A DNA stretch of 64,000 nucleotides from Paenibacillus phytorum. GTDB taxonomy: Bacteria > Bacillota > Bacilli > Paenibacillales > NBRC-103111. Position numbers and translations under genes: made by a program. Numbering within the stretch: position 1 is the first letter of the stretch; the number at the start of each line of letters is the position of its first letter. The stretch spans positions 1 to 64,000 of the forward strand of contig NZ_WHOA01000125.1 in NCBI RefSeq assembly GCF_013141715.1. Reading direction: 5' to 3'. A model generated the notes under the pieces. It made no database searches and had not been told where the DNA came from. It saw only the letters and a program-made list of their open reading frames with translations. Shown here one piece after another: positions 26,749-37,032 of the stretch.

Positions 26749-28164
26749 TTATTTACCAAGTTGGTGAATCGGGTGACCAAGCGCACCTTCCGCGGCATCC
26801 ATGATCATTTCTGTCAATGTTGGATGTGCATGAATCGTAAGTGCGATGTCTTCCAAATTAGCGCCCATCTCAACCGCAAGAGCAAGCTCTCCGATTAAGT
26901 TCGATGCTTCTGGGCCAACGATTTGACCACCAAGCAGTTGGCCTGTTTCTTTGTCGCCGACAAGCTTCACGAAGCCTTGACCTGCGTTCAAAGAGTTAGC
27001 GCGACCATTAGCGGCATAAGGGAATTTACCAATTGTTACATTGATGCCTTGTGCTTTGGCTTCTGTTTCACTTAGACCTACGCCAGCAATTTCCGGATCC
27101 GAGAATACAACAGCAGGCATTGCTTTGTAATCTACGATGCTGGAGTGACCCGCGATCGCTTCAGCAGCCACTTTAGCTTCATAGGAAGCTTTGTGTGCCA
27201 ATGAAAGACCAGGTACAACATCACCAATCGCGAAAATATGGGGAATGCTCGTTCTACCTTGGTTATCGACTTCGATCAAACCGCGATCTGTCAGTTTCAA
27301 GTTAATGAGATCAAGACCAAGCTCGCCATCTGTATTCGGACGACGACCAACGGTTACTAATACGTAATCCGCTGTTACTTGTTTCTCTTCCCCTTTTACT
27401 GTGAACGTAACAGTTACGTCATTTTCTGTCTTCGTGCAGGATTGTGCCAGTGCTTCGGTATGAACCTCTACGCCGACTTTCTCCAGATTGCGCGCTACAA
27501 GCTTCGTCAATTCTTTCTCGAAGCCTGGAAGCACATGATCGGAGCCTTCAAGCACGGTTACTTTTGTACCGAACTTCGCATACGTTTGACCCAGCTCGAT
27601 TCCGATGTAGCCGCCGCCGATAACGATCATGCTTTTCGGAATTTCAGGCAAGTTCAACGCTTCCGTGGAAGAAATGATTCTTCCGCCGTAAGGGAATGCT
27701 TTCAGCTCGATCGGACGGGAACCCGTCGCAATAATGCAATGCTTGAAGCGGTAGCGAGGAGCTTCTGCATCATTGAACACACGTGCTTCATGCTCATTGA
27801 TGAACATCACTTCGCCTTGGAACGTTTGAATCTTGTTGCCTTTGAGCAGCGCGCTAACGCCACCTGTTTGTTTAGAAACAATGCTATTTTTCCATGCTTG
27901 TACCTTCGCAAAGTCCACTTTCACGTTCTCAACTGAGATACCCATGCTGTCAGCGTGCTGTGCATGTTCATACGTGTGAGCGGCAGAGATCAAAGCTTTG
28001 GAAGGGATACAGCCGCGGTTCAAGCACACGCCGCCCCATTCCGCTTTATCTGCAATCAGAACGCTTTGCCCAAGCTGAGCAGCACGGATGGCAGCTACGT
28101 AACCGCCGGGACCTGCACCAATGACCAACAAATCAATATCTAAAGAAGCATCTCCTACTACCAT
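26749..28164 (-). CDS. pdhD: Dihydrolipoamide dehydrogenase (E3 of pyruvate dehydrogenase)
   Basis: FAD enzyme that reoxidises dihydrolipoamide with NAD+. 471 residues: FAD-binding GAGPGGY (16-22), redox disulfide CLNRGC (Cys47/Cys52), NAD-binding GGGYIGIELG, and the C-terminal catalytic His-Glu in HPTLTE. The ATG follows GGAGGTG. It is the last gene of the E1alpha-E1beta-E2-E3 operon, 4 bp after E2, and shares a terminator with the serC unit. Confidence 0.97.
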   Translation of the reverse strand: MVVGDASLDIDLLVIGAGPGGYVAAIRAAQLGQSVLIADKAEWGGVCLNRGCIPSKALISAAHTYEHAQHADSMGISVENVKVDFAKVQAWKNSIVSKQTGGVSALLKGNKIQTFQGEVMFINEHEARVFNDAEAPRYRFKHCIIATGSRPIELKAFPYGGRIISSTEALNLPEIPKSMIVIGGGYIGIELGQTYAKFGTKVTVLEGSDHVLPGFEKELTKLVARNLEKVGVEVHTEALAQSCTKTENDVTVTFTVKGEEKQVTADYVLVTVGRRPNTDGELGLDLINLKLTDRGLIEVDNQGRTSIPHIFAIGDVVPGLSLAHKASYEAKVAAEAIAGHSSIVDYKAMPAVVFSDPEIAGVGLSETEAKAQGINVTIGKFPYAANGRANSLNAGQGFVKLVGDKETGQLLGGQIVGPEASNLIGELALAVEMGANLEDIALTIHAHPTLTEMIMDAAEGALGHPIHQLGK

Positions 28165-28168
28165 GCTG

Positions 28169-29497
28169 TTACACCTCCAAGACGAGAAGCTCTGGATCAG
28201 CCAGAAGCTGTTTGATGTAGTTCAGGAAGCTTTGTGCTGTCGCCCCATCCACGATACGGTGGTCGAAGCTCAGGGAAAGCGCCATTACGTGTGCTGCAAC
28301 GATTTGCCCGTTTTTCACAACTGGTTTCTCTGTGATACGGCCTGCACCTAGGATTGCAACTTCAGGGAAGTTGATAACCGGTGTGAAGAACATACCGCCT
28401 ACGGAACCGATGTTCGTAATGGAGATCGTGCCGCCTTTCATTTCGTTTGGAGCTAATTTGCCGTCGCGACCACGAACAGCAAGATCTTTAATTGAAGAAG
28501 CGATCGACCAAATATTTTTGCGGTCTGCATCATGGATAACTGGAACGAGCAAGCCGTTGTCTGTATCTGTTGCAATCCCGATGTTGTAGTACTTTTTGTA
28601 GACGATTTCTTGCTTCTCTTCGTCGATCATTGCGTTGAGCGCTGGGAATTGGCGACAAGCCGCAACCAATGCTTTCACGATGAAAGGCAGGTAAGTCAAC
28701 TTAACGCCTTTTTTCTCGGCGAGTGGCTTCGTGCGCTCACGCAGTGCGACAAGTGCCGATACGTCGATTTCGTCCATCAATGTCACGTGCGGAGCCGTGT
28801 ACACGGATTTAACCATAGCGTTCGCGATAATTTTCCGGATTCCTTTGAACGGAACCCGCTCTTCAACGCGATCGCCTACGACAACCTGCTGCGCTGCCGC
28901 CGCAGGTGCCGTTTCACCAGCTGCTGCAACTGCAGCTGGTTCTGCTGCTTCCGGAGCCGCGGCCGTGCCCGCTCCGTTAAAGCCAAGCACGTCCTCGCGT
29001 GTTACGCGGCCGTGCTTACCTGTAGGCGTCACCTCTGCGAGTGTGATGCCTTGCTCTCTTGCCAGCTTGCGTACGCTAGGCGTCGCAAGCACTTCGCGGC
29101 CTGCGCCAGCGCTTGGCGCGGCTGCTGGAGCAGCTGCTGCAGGAGCTGTTGTAGGTGCCGGTGCTGCCGCCACAGGGGCAGCAGCTGGAGCTGGAGCCGC
29201 TGCAGGCGCAGCGTGGCTGTCGGTCTTGTGATGCATGGATTCAGCAGGCAGTTCGCCTGTCACTTCAATCGTCATAACGAGCTCGCCAATATTACAAACT
29301 TGTCCTTCTTTAACGGCAACAGCAACAACTTTACCTTCAACTGGACAAGGAACTTCAACGACTGCTTTATCGTTCTGTACTTCCATAAGAATCGTTTCGT
29401 CTGTTACGGTGTCACCCGCTTTAACCAACAGCTTTACGATCTCGCCTTCATGAATGCCTTCACCAAGCTCTGGGAACTTGTATTCAAACAAAGCCAC
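28169..29497 (-). CDS. pdhC: Dihydrolipoyl acetyltransferase (E2 of pyruvate dehydrogenase)
   Basis: Core of the complex, 442 residues. One lipoyl domain (FKFPELGEG-like start; lipoyl Lys in EVQNDKAVVE, about residue 44), an Ala/Pro-rich linker at about 95-135, a peripheral subunit-binding domain (ATPSVRKLAREQGI ... GKHGRVTREDV), a second linker, and the acyltransferase domain with DHRIVDGA near the C-terminus. AGGAGG is 8 bases before GTG 29497 but only 2 before GTG 29503, so 29497 is preferred. The Ala-rich linker DNA generates long open frames on the opposite strand, which are not genes. Confidence 0.95.
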   Translation of the reverse strand: MALFEYKFPELGEGIHEGEIVKLLVKAGDTVTDETILMEVQNDKAVVEVPCPVEGKVVAVAVKEGQVCNIGELVMTIEVTGELPAESMHHKTDSHAAPAAAPAPAAAPVAAAPAPTTAPAAAAPAAAPSAGAGREVLATPSVRKLAREQGITLAEVTPTGKHGRVTREDVLGFNGAGTAAAPEAAEPAAVAAAGETAPAAAAQQVVVGDRVEERVPFKGIRKIIANAMVKSVYTAPHVTLMDEIDVSALVALRERTKPLAEKKGVKLTYLPFIVKALVAACRQFPALNAMIDEEKQEIVYKKYYNIGIATDTDNGLLVPVIHDADRKNIWSIASSIKDLAVRGRDGKLAPNEMKGGTISITNIGSVGGMFFTPVINFPEVAILGAGRITEKPVVKNGQIVAAHVMALSLSFDHRIVDGATAQSFLNYIKQLLADPELLVLEV

Positions 29498-29528
29498 GTG
29501 CACAACCTCCTATTACCTTCGACTGTGA

Positions 29529-30509
29529 TTAGAATTCGAGTACTTGATTAATGCCTGCAATGACACTTGCTGGACTAGGCAACCAAGCGTCTTCGATTTG
29601 TGCGAACGGATAGATTGTATCTGGAGGAGCAATACGCAAAACAGGAGCTTCCAGATGCAGAATCGCCTTTTCATTAATCTGTGCAATTACTTCTGCGGCT
29701 ACCCCGGATGTTTTTTGCGCTTCTTGTACGATAATCGCACGGTTTGTTTTCTTAATAGAAGTTACAATGGTTTCGATATCAAGCGGAATTAGGGTACGAA
29801 GATCGATAACTTCAACTTTCACACCTTGTGTTTTCTCAATCTCTTCAGCTGCTTTCACAGATGTGTGAACCATAGCCCCGTAAGTAATAATCGTAACATC
29901 GGAGCCTTCGCGAACAACATTCGCTTTACCAAGCTCAATGGTGTATTCGCCTTCCGGTACTTCAGCACGGAATGCGCGATATAAATTCAAATGCTCCATG
30001 AAGAAGACAGGGTCATTATCGCGAATCGCGGAAATGAGCAGTCCCTTCGCATCATAAGGGTTGGAAGGTACAACAACTTTAATACCTGGTGTTTGAACAA
30101 GTAAGCCTTCAAGTGCATCCGTGTGCAGCTCAGCCGCTTTTACACCGCCACCAAATGGTGTACGGAATACGATTGGTGAGTTGTAACGTCCGCCGGAACG
30201 GTAACGCATACGAGCTGCTTGCACGCAAATTTGGTCAAGCGCTTCATAAATAAAGCCTACGAATTGAATTTCAGCAATCGGACGGAAGCCTTGAATACCA
30301 AGACCAACAGCGAGTCCGCCAATAGCAGATTCAGCAAGAGGCGTATCGAATACGCGATCTTCACCGAATTCTTTTTGTAAACCTTCCGTAGCACGGAATA
30401 CGCCACCAACATGGCCAACGTCTTCGCCGAACAAAATTACATTAGGATCTCTTTCCAGTTCAACGCGCATTGCGTCTTTTATCGCTTGAATCATCGTCAT
30501 TTGTGCCAT
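29529..30509 (-). CDS. pdhB: Pyruvate dehydrogenase E1 component, beta subunit
   Basis: Forms the alpha2-beta2 thiamine-diphosphate E1 that decarboxylates pyruvate. 326 residues, full length: [20 protein letters not shown] near the start (the conserved Glu contacts TPP), [20 protein letters not shown] and the C-terminal transketolase domain. The ATG follows AGGAGGCACGG. Its ribosome-binding region and the 96-bp gap after pdhA consist of two 40-bp hairpin leader units, an unusual insertion inside an essential operon. Confidence 0.96.
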   Translation of the reverse strand: MAQMTMIQAIKDAMRVELERDPNVILFGEDVGHVGGVFRATEGLQKEFGEDRVFDTPLAESAIGGLAVGLGIQGFRPIAEIQFVGFIYEALDQICVQAARMRYRSGGRYNSPIVFRTPFGGGVKAAELHTDALEGLLVQTPGIKVVVPSNPYDAKGLLISAIRDNDPVFFMEHLNLYRAFRAEVPEGEYTIELGKANVVREGSDVTIITYGAMVHTSVKAAEEIEKTQGVKVEVIDLRTLIPLDIETIVTSIKKTNRAIIVQEAQKTSGVAAEVIAQINEKAILHLEAPVLRIAPPDTIYPFAQIEDAWLPSPASVIAGINQVLEF

Positions 30510-30521
30510 GACTTCTCCGTG

Positions 30522-30600
30522 CCTCCTAATTGTTTTCGTGAGAAAACTTGCTTCGTAAGCTTAAGCTGAGTTTTTCGCCAGAAAAACTGGCATCGTAAGC
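30522..30600 (-). repeat. Two tandem 40-bp hairpin leader units with built-in SD (pdhA-pdhB gap)
   Basis: On the minus strand: unit 2 (30561-30600) GCTTACGATG then a hairpin GTTTTTC/GAAAAAC with TGGC loop; unit 1 (30522-30560) GCTTACGAAG then GTTTTC/GAAAAC with TCAC loop, running into TTAGGAGG, the pdhB ribosome site. The start-to-SD distance is 39 bases, as before mltG. The stem sequence differs from the aas copies but stays paired. Confidence 0.85.
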
Positions 30601-30605
30601 CTAAT

Positions 30606-31694
<1,089 letters not shown>

Positions 31695-31746
31695 TCACCT
31701 CTTATATGATTTTGATGCCTGCTAGCTTCACTTCTGTTATAGTATT

Positions 31747-31775
31747 ATTATAAACCTGTTTTTGTGAATTGTACA
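31747..31775 (-). promoter_or_regulatory. Probable sigma-A promoter of the pdh operon
   Basis: On the minus strand TGTACA (31770-31775), 17 bases, TATAAT (31747-31752); transcription would start near 31740, about 50 bases before pdhA. Confidence 0.5.
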
Positions 31776-31953
31776 CCAGCATCCCTGTGGTATATGACCT
31801 TTTTTCACCAGAGTGAATAGTACAGTTCCCGAAAATGTATAATACAGTTAACACAAAATTTACAACTGCTATAATACACATTACCCTCTAAACGACAAGC
31901 TTACACTTACTACACTAAATTAGATCTAAAGAGAAAGTTAAAGGAGCACAACC

Positions 31954-32685
31954 ATGTCGGATGACTCTCGCTTTTATAAAAGAACGATTGTGAAAGATGA
32001 ACTCACCTCTGTCCTTCTCGGAGAAAATCGCTCCCTGCGAATATATCTTCCTCCCGGTTACAACGAACTGCTCTCCTATCCGGTCATTTATTGCCAAGAT
32101 GGTGAACAATTCTTTAATTTCGGCCGAATTGCGACGACGATCACTCGCTGTATTCTGGATGAAGGCTTGGAGCCCGCCATTGTTGTCGGTGTCGATGTGA
32201 ATAACATGAACCGCACTTCGGAATATGCGCCTGAGGGTGAACGACATGATGCGTACTGTCGTTTTTTTGCAGAGGAACTCCTCCCTTATGTAGAAAGCCG
32301 GTATCCGATTCGATCCGAACGGAACGAACGCATTGTGGCGGGTGATTCCCTTGGGGGGACCGTGTCCTTACATCTCGCCTTAGATTATCCTAGCCTTTTT
32401 TGCCGTGTTATATCCTTATCGGGCGCATTTTTCGACATTACCAGAGAACGTATCAAAGCGGAGGACGACTTGTCGTGGCTGGAGCTATATATGTTAATTG
32501 GCTTGGATGAGACAGATGTAAAAACGGAACGAGGGACTTTTGATTTCGTAAGAGAAAACCGTCTGACCAAAGCTGAGATGGAAAATAAAAATGTTACCCT
32601 TCACTATATCGAGAAGCCAGGGAAACATTTATGGGGATTTTGGCAAGGAGAGTTGGACGCGGCTCTGCATTATTTTCTAGCATGA
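31954..32685 (+). CDS. Alpha/beta-hydrolase esterase (esterase D / Fes-IroE type)
   Basis: A 243-residue soluble hydrolase. RIYLPPGYNELLSYPVIYCQDGEQFF is typical of the putative-esterase (PF00756) family; the nucleophile serine is in VAGDSLGGTVS, and the catalytic His is probably in EKPGKHLWGFWQGEL near the C-terminus. AAAGGAGC precedes the ATG. It is a single gene, divergent from pdhA, with a terminator shared with lipL. The family includes siderophore esterases and S-formylglutathione hydrolases; no substrate is assigned. Confidence 0.82.
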   Translation: MSDDSRFYKRTIVKDELTSVLLGENRSLRIYLPPGYNELLSYPVIYCQDGEQFFNFGRIATTITRCILDEGLEPAIVVGVDVNNMNRTSEYAPEGERHDAYCRFFAEELLPYVESRYPIRSERNERIVAGDSLGGTVSLHLALDYPSLFCRVISLSGAFFDITRERIKAEDDLSWLELYMLIGLDETDVKTERGTFDFVRENRLTKAEMENKNVTLHYIEKPGKHLWGFWQGELDAALHYFLA

Positions 32686-32693
32686 TAACGATG

Positions 32694-32745
32694 AAAAAAA
32701 GCGGTCCACTTTCCGTCTCCTGACGCGAAGTTGGGCCGCATTTAT
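32694..32745. terminator. Bidirectional terminator between esterase and lipL
   Basis: GCGGTCCACTT ... AAGTTGGGCCGC imperfect stem, flanked by A7 on the left and ATTTATTTATT on the right, lying between two convergent stop codons. Confidence 0.7.
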
Positions 32746-33570
32746 TTATTCTTTAATCGCATAACGCTGCTCCAAAAGCTCCATCATACCCTGTATCTCT
32801 TCTTCACTCGGATAGCCGGGGATGTCCCTAGGACTCTGTACCTTCACGCCTTTGGCGGCCATGATTTGTACTAAATTGTCTGTGAAACGTGTTGCACTTA
32901 ACTCTATTTGTAAGCATTCCGATAAACTCGCCATACTCCCAGGCGCCACTACCGGATAGTCGTTTGGTGATGCTGAGCCCGCCGCGCGCTCGTAAAAGCC
33001 TCTGGCCAAAGATGCTTTTGCTTCTCCTAGACCTTCCACGATAATGAACGCTTGTACCGATAAGGCGAGCTGTTGTCTGCGCTGTGCAATGCCGCAAAAC
33101 TTACGTCCACCGACACTTAAATCGAATTCCCCCGGACAAAACGAACCCATCACTTCACCCTGATCGATACGATTGGTAATAGTGCTCATGACGTCTCTTA
33201 TCAAGGCTACCATTAAATCGAAATCCTTGCGATGCTCCATATCCCCCGCGTTTTTTGGTAACAACAGGGATACATTCACGACGCCCAAATCGAGAGGCAC
33301 CGCTGCACCTCCAGAGTTTCTGACAGCCGTATCATAGCCTTGACTTAGCAACCATTCGTTTGCTTCGGCCGCTTTGGGAAGACGACTATCTCTCAGTCCC
33401 ATCACAAGGGCTCGTGGATGCCTCCATATATGCAGAATCGGTGGTGCTGTTTTACCTATTGCTCGACATAAAAGTTCTTCCAGAGCAAAAGCATATAAGA
33501 TCGGTTGTGTTGCCGTTTCACCGGATCGATCATGAATGACCATGGAAGAAGGTAGTTCTAAAGTCGTCAT
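32746..33570 (-). CDS. lipL: Lipoyl/octanoyl transferase, LipL type
   Basis: Moves octanoyl groups from GcvH to E2 subunits in lipoate synthesis (known for B. subtilis LipL, formerly YwfL). 274 residues of the BPL/LPL cofactor-transferase fold: HIWRHPRALVMGLRD, RNSGGAAVPLDLGVVNVSL, then GSFCPGEFDLS with the candidate acyl-accepting Cys145, and GGRKFCGIAQRR with Lys157. The Cys plus GRK layout favours LipL over LplA. It is divergent from the histidine kinase and near the pdh operon, whose E2 is an obvious acceptor. Confidence 0.82.
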   Translation of the reverse strand: MTTLELPSSMVIHDRSGETATQPILYAFALEELLCRAIGKTAPPILHIWRHPRALVMGLRDSRLPKAAEANEWLLSQGYDTAVRNSGGAAVPLDLGVVNVSLLLPKNAGDMEHRKDFDLMVALIRDVMSTITNRIDQGEVMGSFCPGEFDLSVGGRKFCGIAQRRQQLALSVQAFIIVEGLGEAKASLARGFYERAAGSASPNDYPVVAPGSMASLSECLQIELSATRFTDNLVQIMAAKGVKVQSPRDIPGYPSEEEIQGMMELLEQRYAIKE

Positions 33571-33811
33571 TAGCTTAATCTCCTGAGCCTACGATTTGTA
33601 TCCATGTACAGAATTGTAAGCGATACAAGCCTTTGCTGCAATAAAGAGCATGTTCAGGAAGAGCAACATTTTTCCTGAAAAATGGATATACAGCAAGTTT
33701 CCGTCAGAACTTGTCAAAAAACATCAAAATTTTGGGAAGAAATCAAAGGAATTTCAAGTTTTATGTCGAAATAAAAATAAACCCAAATATTTAATTAAGT
33801 AGGCGAGATCC

Positions 33812-35080
33812 TTGAATGTAATTGACGACTTACTCCTCAATATACTTGTGTTAACTCTCCCCATCATGGTATGTCATATTTTATGGCTGGATCGGCCCGG
33901 TCCCATTAGCTTCAATCCTGCAAATCGAGTATTTATAGGGCTCATTTGTTCATTGGCAGCCATATTTTGCATGTCTCATCCCTTTTTTACGATAACAGGC
34001 AACAACTTTGATCTGCGCACGATTCCTGTACTTGTTGCTTTCCTTTACAGTGGCATACGTTCAGGACTTACTGTCTCCGCAGCTATACTAGCCTATACCT
34101 ACTACATCGATGGTTCAGATTTTTTATGGATGGTTACCTTGTCCGCTCTGCTCGTACCCTTCATCCTGACTTTCATTGACCTAAGCAATTGGAAGTACCG
34201 AACCCCCAAAGTGATGTTTCCCAGTCTTCTTGCCTTTATTAGCGCTCTAGCTACTTTCTGCATGACGATGCTATATCGCATCGATTCGAATGTCTCCGTA
34301 GATAGGAGCTTTCTGCTTTACGGCTTAATGTGCTGTATTGTTCACATGCTGACGATGTGGTTGATAACCTATTTAATTGTTCGTATCCGAGAAAATATAG
34401 CGATGCGCCAAGAAGTCCAGCGTTCCGAAAAGATGAATGTATTAAGCGAATTAGCTGCTTCGGTCGCCCATGAAATTCGCAACCCGATGACAGTTGCCCG
34501 CGGCTTTATGCAAATACTCAGCCAGTCCGAAGTCACGGAAGAGAAAAAACGTATTTATACGACCATGGTTATTGAAGAAATCGACCGAGCACAAAGCATT
34601 ATTACGGATTACTTATCCTTCGCTAAACCGCAAGCCGAGAAGCTTGAAGAGGTGGATGTTTCCACGTTATCTCTCAAATTAAGCAATTTCATAAATCCTT
34701 ACGCGTCAATGCGCGGTGTAGAAATTCATATCGACATGGAGTCTTCTCTTCTAATTAAAGCCAACAGCGAAAAAATGATTCAATGCCTAGTTAATTTAAC
34801 GAAAAACGGCATCGAGGCTATGCCTAGCGGAGGCACTCTGTTAATAACAGGCTTCAAGAAAAGCGCTAAAGTTATTTTACAAATTAAAGATAACGGTATT
34901 GGCATGACTCCTGAGCAGGTGAACCGTCTTGGAACACCCTTTTACTCAACGAAAAATAAAGGCACCGGTCTTGGCATGATGGTTTCCTATAAAATCATCA
35001 AAACATTTGGCGGACTCATAGAAGTAACAAGCCAGCCAGACCAGGGAACCTGCTTCACGATTTCTTTACCTACCGTTTGA
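33812..35080 (+). CDS. Sensor histidine kinase, 5TM/KinB-like
   Basis: A 422-residue membrane kinase. The N-terminal 195 residues hold about six hydrophobic segments resembling the 5TM-LYT sensor (FDLRTIPVLVAFLYSGIRSG), then HisKA with VAHEIRNPMTVARGF (phospho-His220) and an HATPase domain with NLTKNGIEAM, DNGIGM and GTGLGMM. Sporulation kinase KinB and related Paenibacillus kinases share this plan, so a phosphorelay role is possible but unproved. The start is TTG 33812 with a weak AGGCGAG site; no better start is seen. No response regulator is adjacent. The 3' end overlaps the convergent pbpI by 15 bp. Confidence 0.85.
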   Translation: MNVIDDLLLNILVLTLPIMVCHILWLDRPGPISFNPANRVFIGLICSLAAIFCMSHPFFTITGNNFDLRTIPVLVAFLYSGIRSGLTVSAAILAYTYYIDGSDFLWMVTLSALLVPFILTFIDLSNWKYRTPKVMFPSLLAFISALATFCMTMLYRIDSNVSVDRSFLLYGLMCCIVHMLTMWLITYLIVRIRENIAMRQEVQRSEKMNVLSELAASVAHEIRNPMTVARGFMQILSQSEVTEEKKRIYTTMVIEEIDRAQSIITDYLSFAKPQAEKLEEVDVSTLSLKLSNFINPYASMRGVEIHIDMESSLLIKANSEKMIQCLVNLTKNGIEAMPSGGTLLITGFKKSAKVILQIKDNGIGMTPEQVNRLGTPFYSTKNKGTGLGMMVSYKIIKTFGGLIEVTSQPDQGTCFTISLPTV

Positions 35081-36880
35081 GTCACTTGCTAAAATATCCA
35101 TAATCCCTTTAAACAAGGGGATGGCCTTATTGCTCTCAGTAGGATCCATGTTCTTAATGACAACAGAAACGGCATATTTCGGTGAATCAACAGGACCATA
35201 ACCAATAAACCACTGATTCACCTTTTCTTGCTTAACAGTCTCAATTTGTGCCGTACCAGATTTTCCAGCCAGCTTCCACTTGGCATCCTTTAAGCCTTGT
35301 CCCGTTCCATCGGTTACCACTTCTCTCATCCAGTTTATTAATGTATGACTGGTCGCTGCAGAAACCCGCCCCGCCTCAGAATCTAATAATTGAACAGGAA
35401 ATTTCTCCATCACACGATCCGTCTGATACCGAATTTCTTGAACAACTCTTGGTGAATAACCCTTTCCACCATGCAGCAAGGTAACAATCATATTAGACGC
35501 CTGCAAAGGGGTCATCCTGACATCTCTTTGACCAATCGCCGTTTGCATAAGCACTCCCTCATCATTATGCGGAGTATGGGCCCCAAATAGCTGTCCGTTC
35601 TCTTCTGTATCCAATTGACGGAGCATTTGCTCACTGTCTGTCTTCCCTGTCCAGCCCACTTCATCCAATACACCAAGCTTATGTGCATAGCTTTCCAACT
35701 CAGCAGGCGTCAGTCGCTGCATCACTCTGGCAAACACAATATTACAGGATTGCGCAAAGCCCTGCTCTAAAGTTAAAGGCCCGTGTCCATCTCTTCTCCA
35801 GCACGTAAAGCCATATTTCCCGAGGGCACCTTCACAATTGAAAGTTTCTTTGGGATCAACGACCCCTTTATCCAATGCAGCTGCGGCTACGATTGTTTTG
35901 AAAATCGAGCCAGGCGCCGTCGCCTTGAGTGCATAATTACTCCAGTTATTGCTAGCCAGATCGACTTCTGTCTGATCAAAATTGGGTCTGCTCGCCATCG
36001 CGACGATATCCCCTTGTGCCACTTCCTGAACAACAGCAGCACCTTCACGAATATTTAGCTTATCCATAAGGACTTCAATTCGCTGCTGCACGCTTAAATC
36101 CAGTGTCGTCACTAGTTTGACGGGATAGAAGGTATTGTCCGGTGCAATCATTCGGGCATCTAGGCCAGCTAACGGTCTTTTTCCTGCGTCTGTAAAATAA
36201 GAGATTGACGTCTCACCAATGCCTCGAAGCCACAGATCGAACGTTTTCTCCAGTCCAGCACCTCCGATTTTCGAGGTTAGCGCAACCTTGCCTTTCTCCA
36301 GATCAGCACCGTAGATACTCATCACTCTATCCGGATTTTGCCCAATAAACCCGATCAATTGACGCGCTATCATACCTGACGGATAACGGTCCTCCATCTT
36401 CACGACTTTCAAATAGGGTAAGCCGAGGGCATTAATTTGCTCCTCCTGCTGATCGCTTAGCACAACAGGTTTCCCTCCCTCAGCAGTGCGCCACACTTGC
36501 GGCTCTTTCAAATCACGAGAGAATGCAAGCCAATGATCTGTATTCGTCCGCAAAATCCGGGCCAATTGATTCACTTGCTGCGGCTCACCTTGGAAATCGC
36601 TATTTATAGGAAATGCCACAAGGGCTTTAATCATTTTTCCCGTCATGGGCTTTAGATCACGATCTAAGATTTCCCCACGCCCACTTTCTAGCACAAGGGC
36701 ACGTTGCCTCTGCACGACAGAGTTTTTGACCAAATTAACCCCTCTTGAAGAGTAGCTTTCCGTTGTCGCAATTTGTATCCAAAAAAGCTTCCCAACGATC
36801 CCTATAAACAAGAGTAAGATCGTGAGGAGAACAAGAAAGATTCGACGTTTTTCTAAAGACGATAATTGTTTAATCCTCAT
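35066..36880 (-). CDS. pbpI: Class B penicillin-binding protein (transpeptidase), PbpI/YrrR-like
   Basis: Peptidoglycan transpeptidase of 604 residues with an N-terminal membrane anchor (about 13-35), a dimerisation/pedestal region (SGRGEILDRD onward) and a transpeptidase domain. Active-site motifs: SIFK (Ser325, Lys328), SCN (378-380) and KSGT near residue 543 (Ser in place of the common Thr). Its place downstream of the alaS-mltG-U32 block matches pbpI (yrrR) in B. subtilis, though udk and greA are missing here and a chemoreceptor gene intervenes. It is read from its own promoter region at 36881-36982, after a terminator. Confidence 0.87.
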   Translation of the reverse strand: MRIKQLSSLEKRRIFLVLLTILLLFIGIVGKLFWIQIATTESYSSRGVNLVKNSVVQRQRALVLESGRGEILDRDLKPMTGKMIKALVAFPINSDFQGEPQQVNQLARILRTNTDHWLAFSRDLKEPQVWRTAEGGKPVVLSDQQEEQINALGLPYLKVVKMEDRYPSGMIARQLIGFIGQNPDRVMSIYGADLEKGKVALTSKIGGAGLEKTFDLWLRGIGETSISYFTDAGKRPLAGLDARMIAPDNTFYPVKLVTTLDLSVQQRIEVLMDKLNIREGAAVVQEVAQGDIVAMASRPNFDQTEVDLASNNWSNYALKATAPGSIFKTIVAAAALDKGVVDPKETFNCEGALGKYGFTCWRRDGHGPLTLEQGFAQSCNIVFARVMQRLTPAELESYAHKLGVLDEVGWTGKTDSEQMLRQLDTEENGQLFGAHTPHNDEGVLMQTAIGQRDVRMTPLQASNMIVTLLHGGKGYSPRVVQEIRYQTDRVMEKFPVQLLDSEAGRVSAATSHTLINWMREVVTDGTGQGLKDAKWKLAGKSGTAQIETVKQEKVNQWFIGYGPVDSPKYAVSVVIKNMDPTESNKAIPLFKGIMDILASDSNGR

Positions 36881-36982
36881 GTTACTAAACTCCTTTTAAC
36901 TAACAATAACTGCTGTTGCTTTCAGTATCGTCATTCCTGATCTTGGTCAAACTATCCGATCCACGTTAAAGCTCAATAAAAC

Positions 36983-37017
36983 AAAAAAATCCACCCTCCT
37001 AAATGGAGAGTGGACTA
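36983..37017 (-). terminator. Terminator of the 37-39.2 kb chemoreceptor
   Basis: On the minus strand TCCACTCTCC ATTTA GGAGGGTGGA, followed by TTTTTTTG. Confidence 0.88.
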
Positions 37018-37032
37018 CGTATTCTATGATAC

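Noticed and set aside
28532..29551. 339-codon plus-strand open frame opposite pdhC
   Set aside because: Cys/Arg-rich product caused by the Ala/Pro-rich linker codons of pdhC on the other strand; no ribosome site, no family resemblance.
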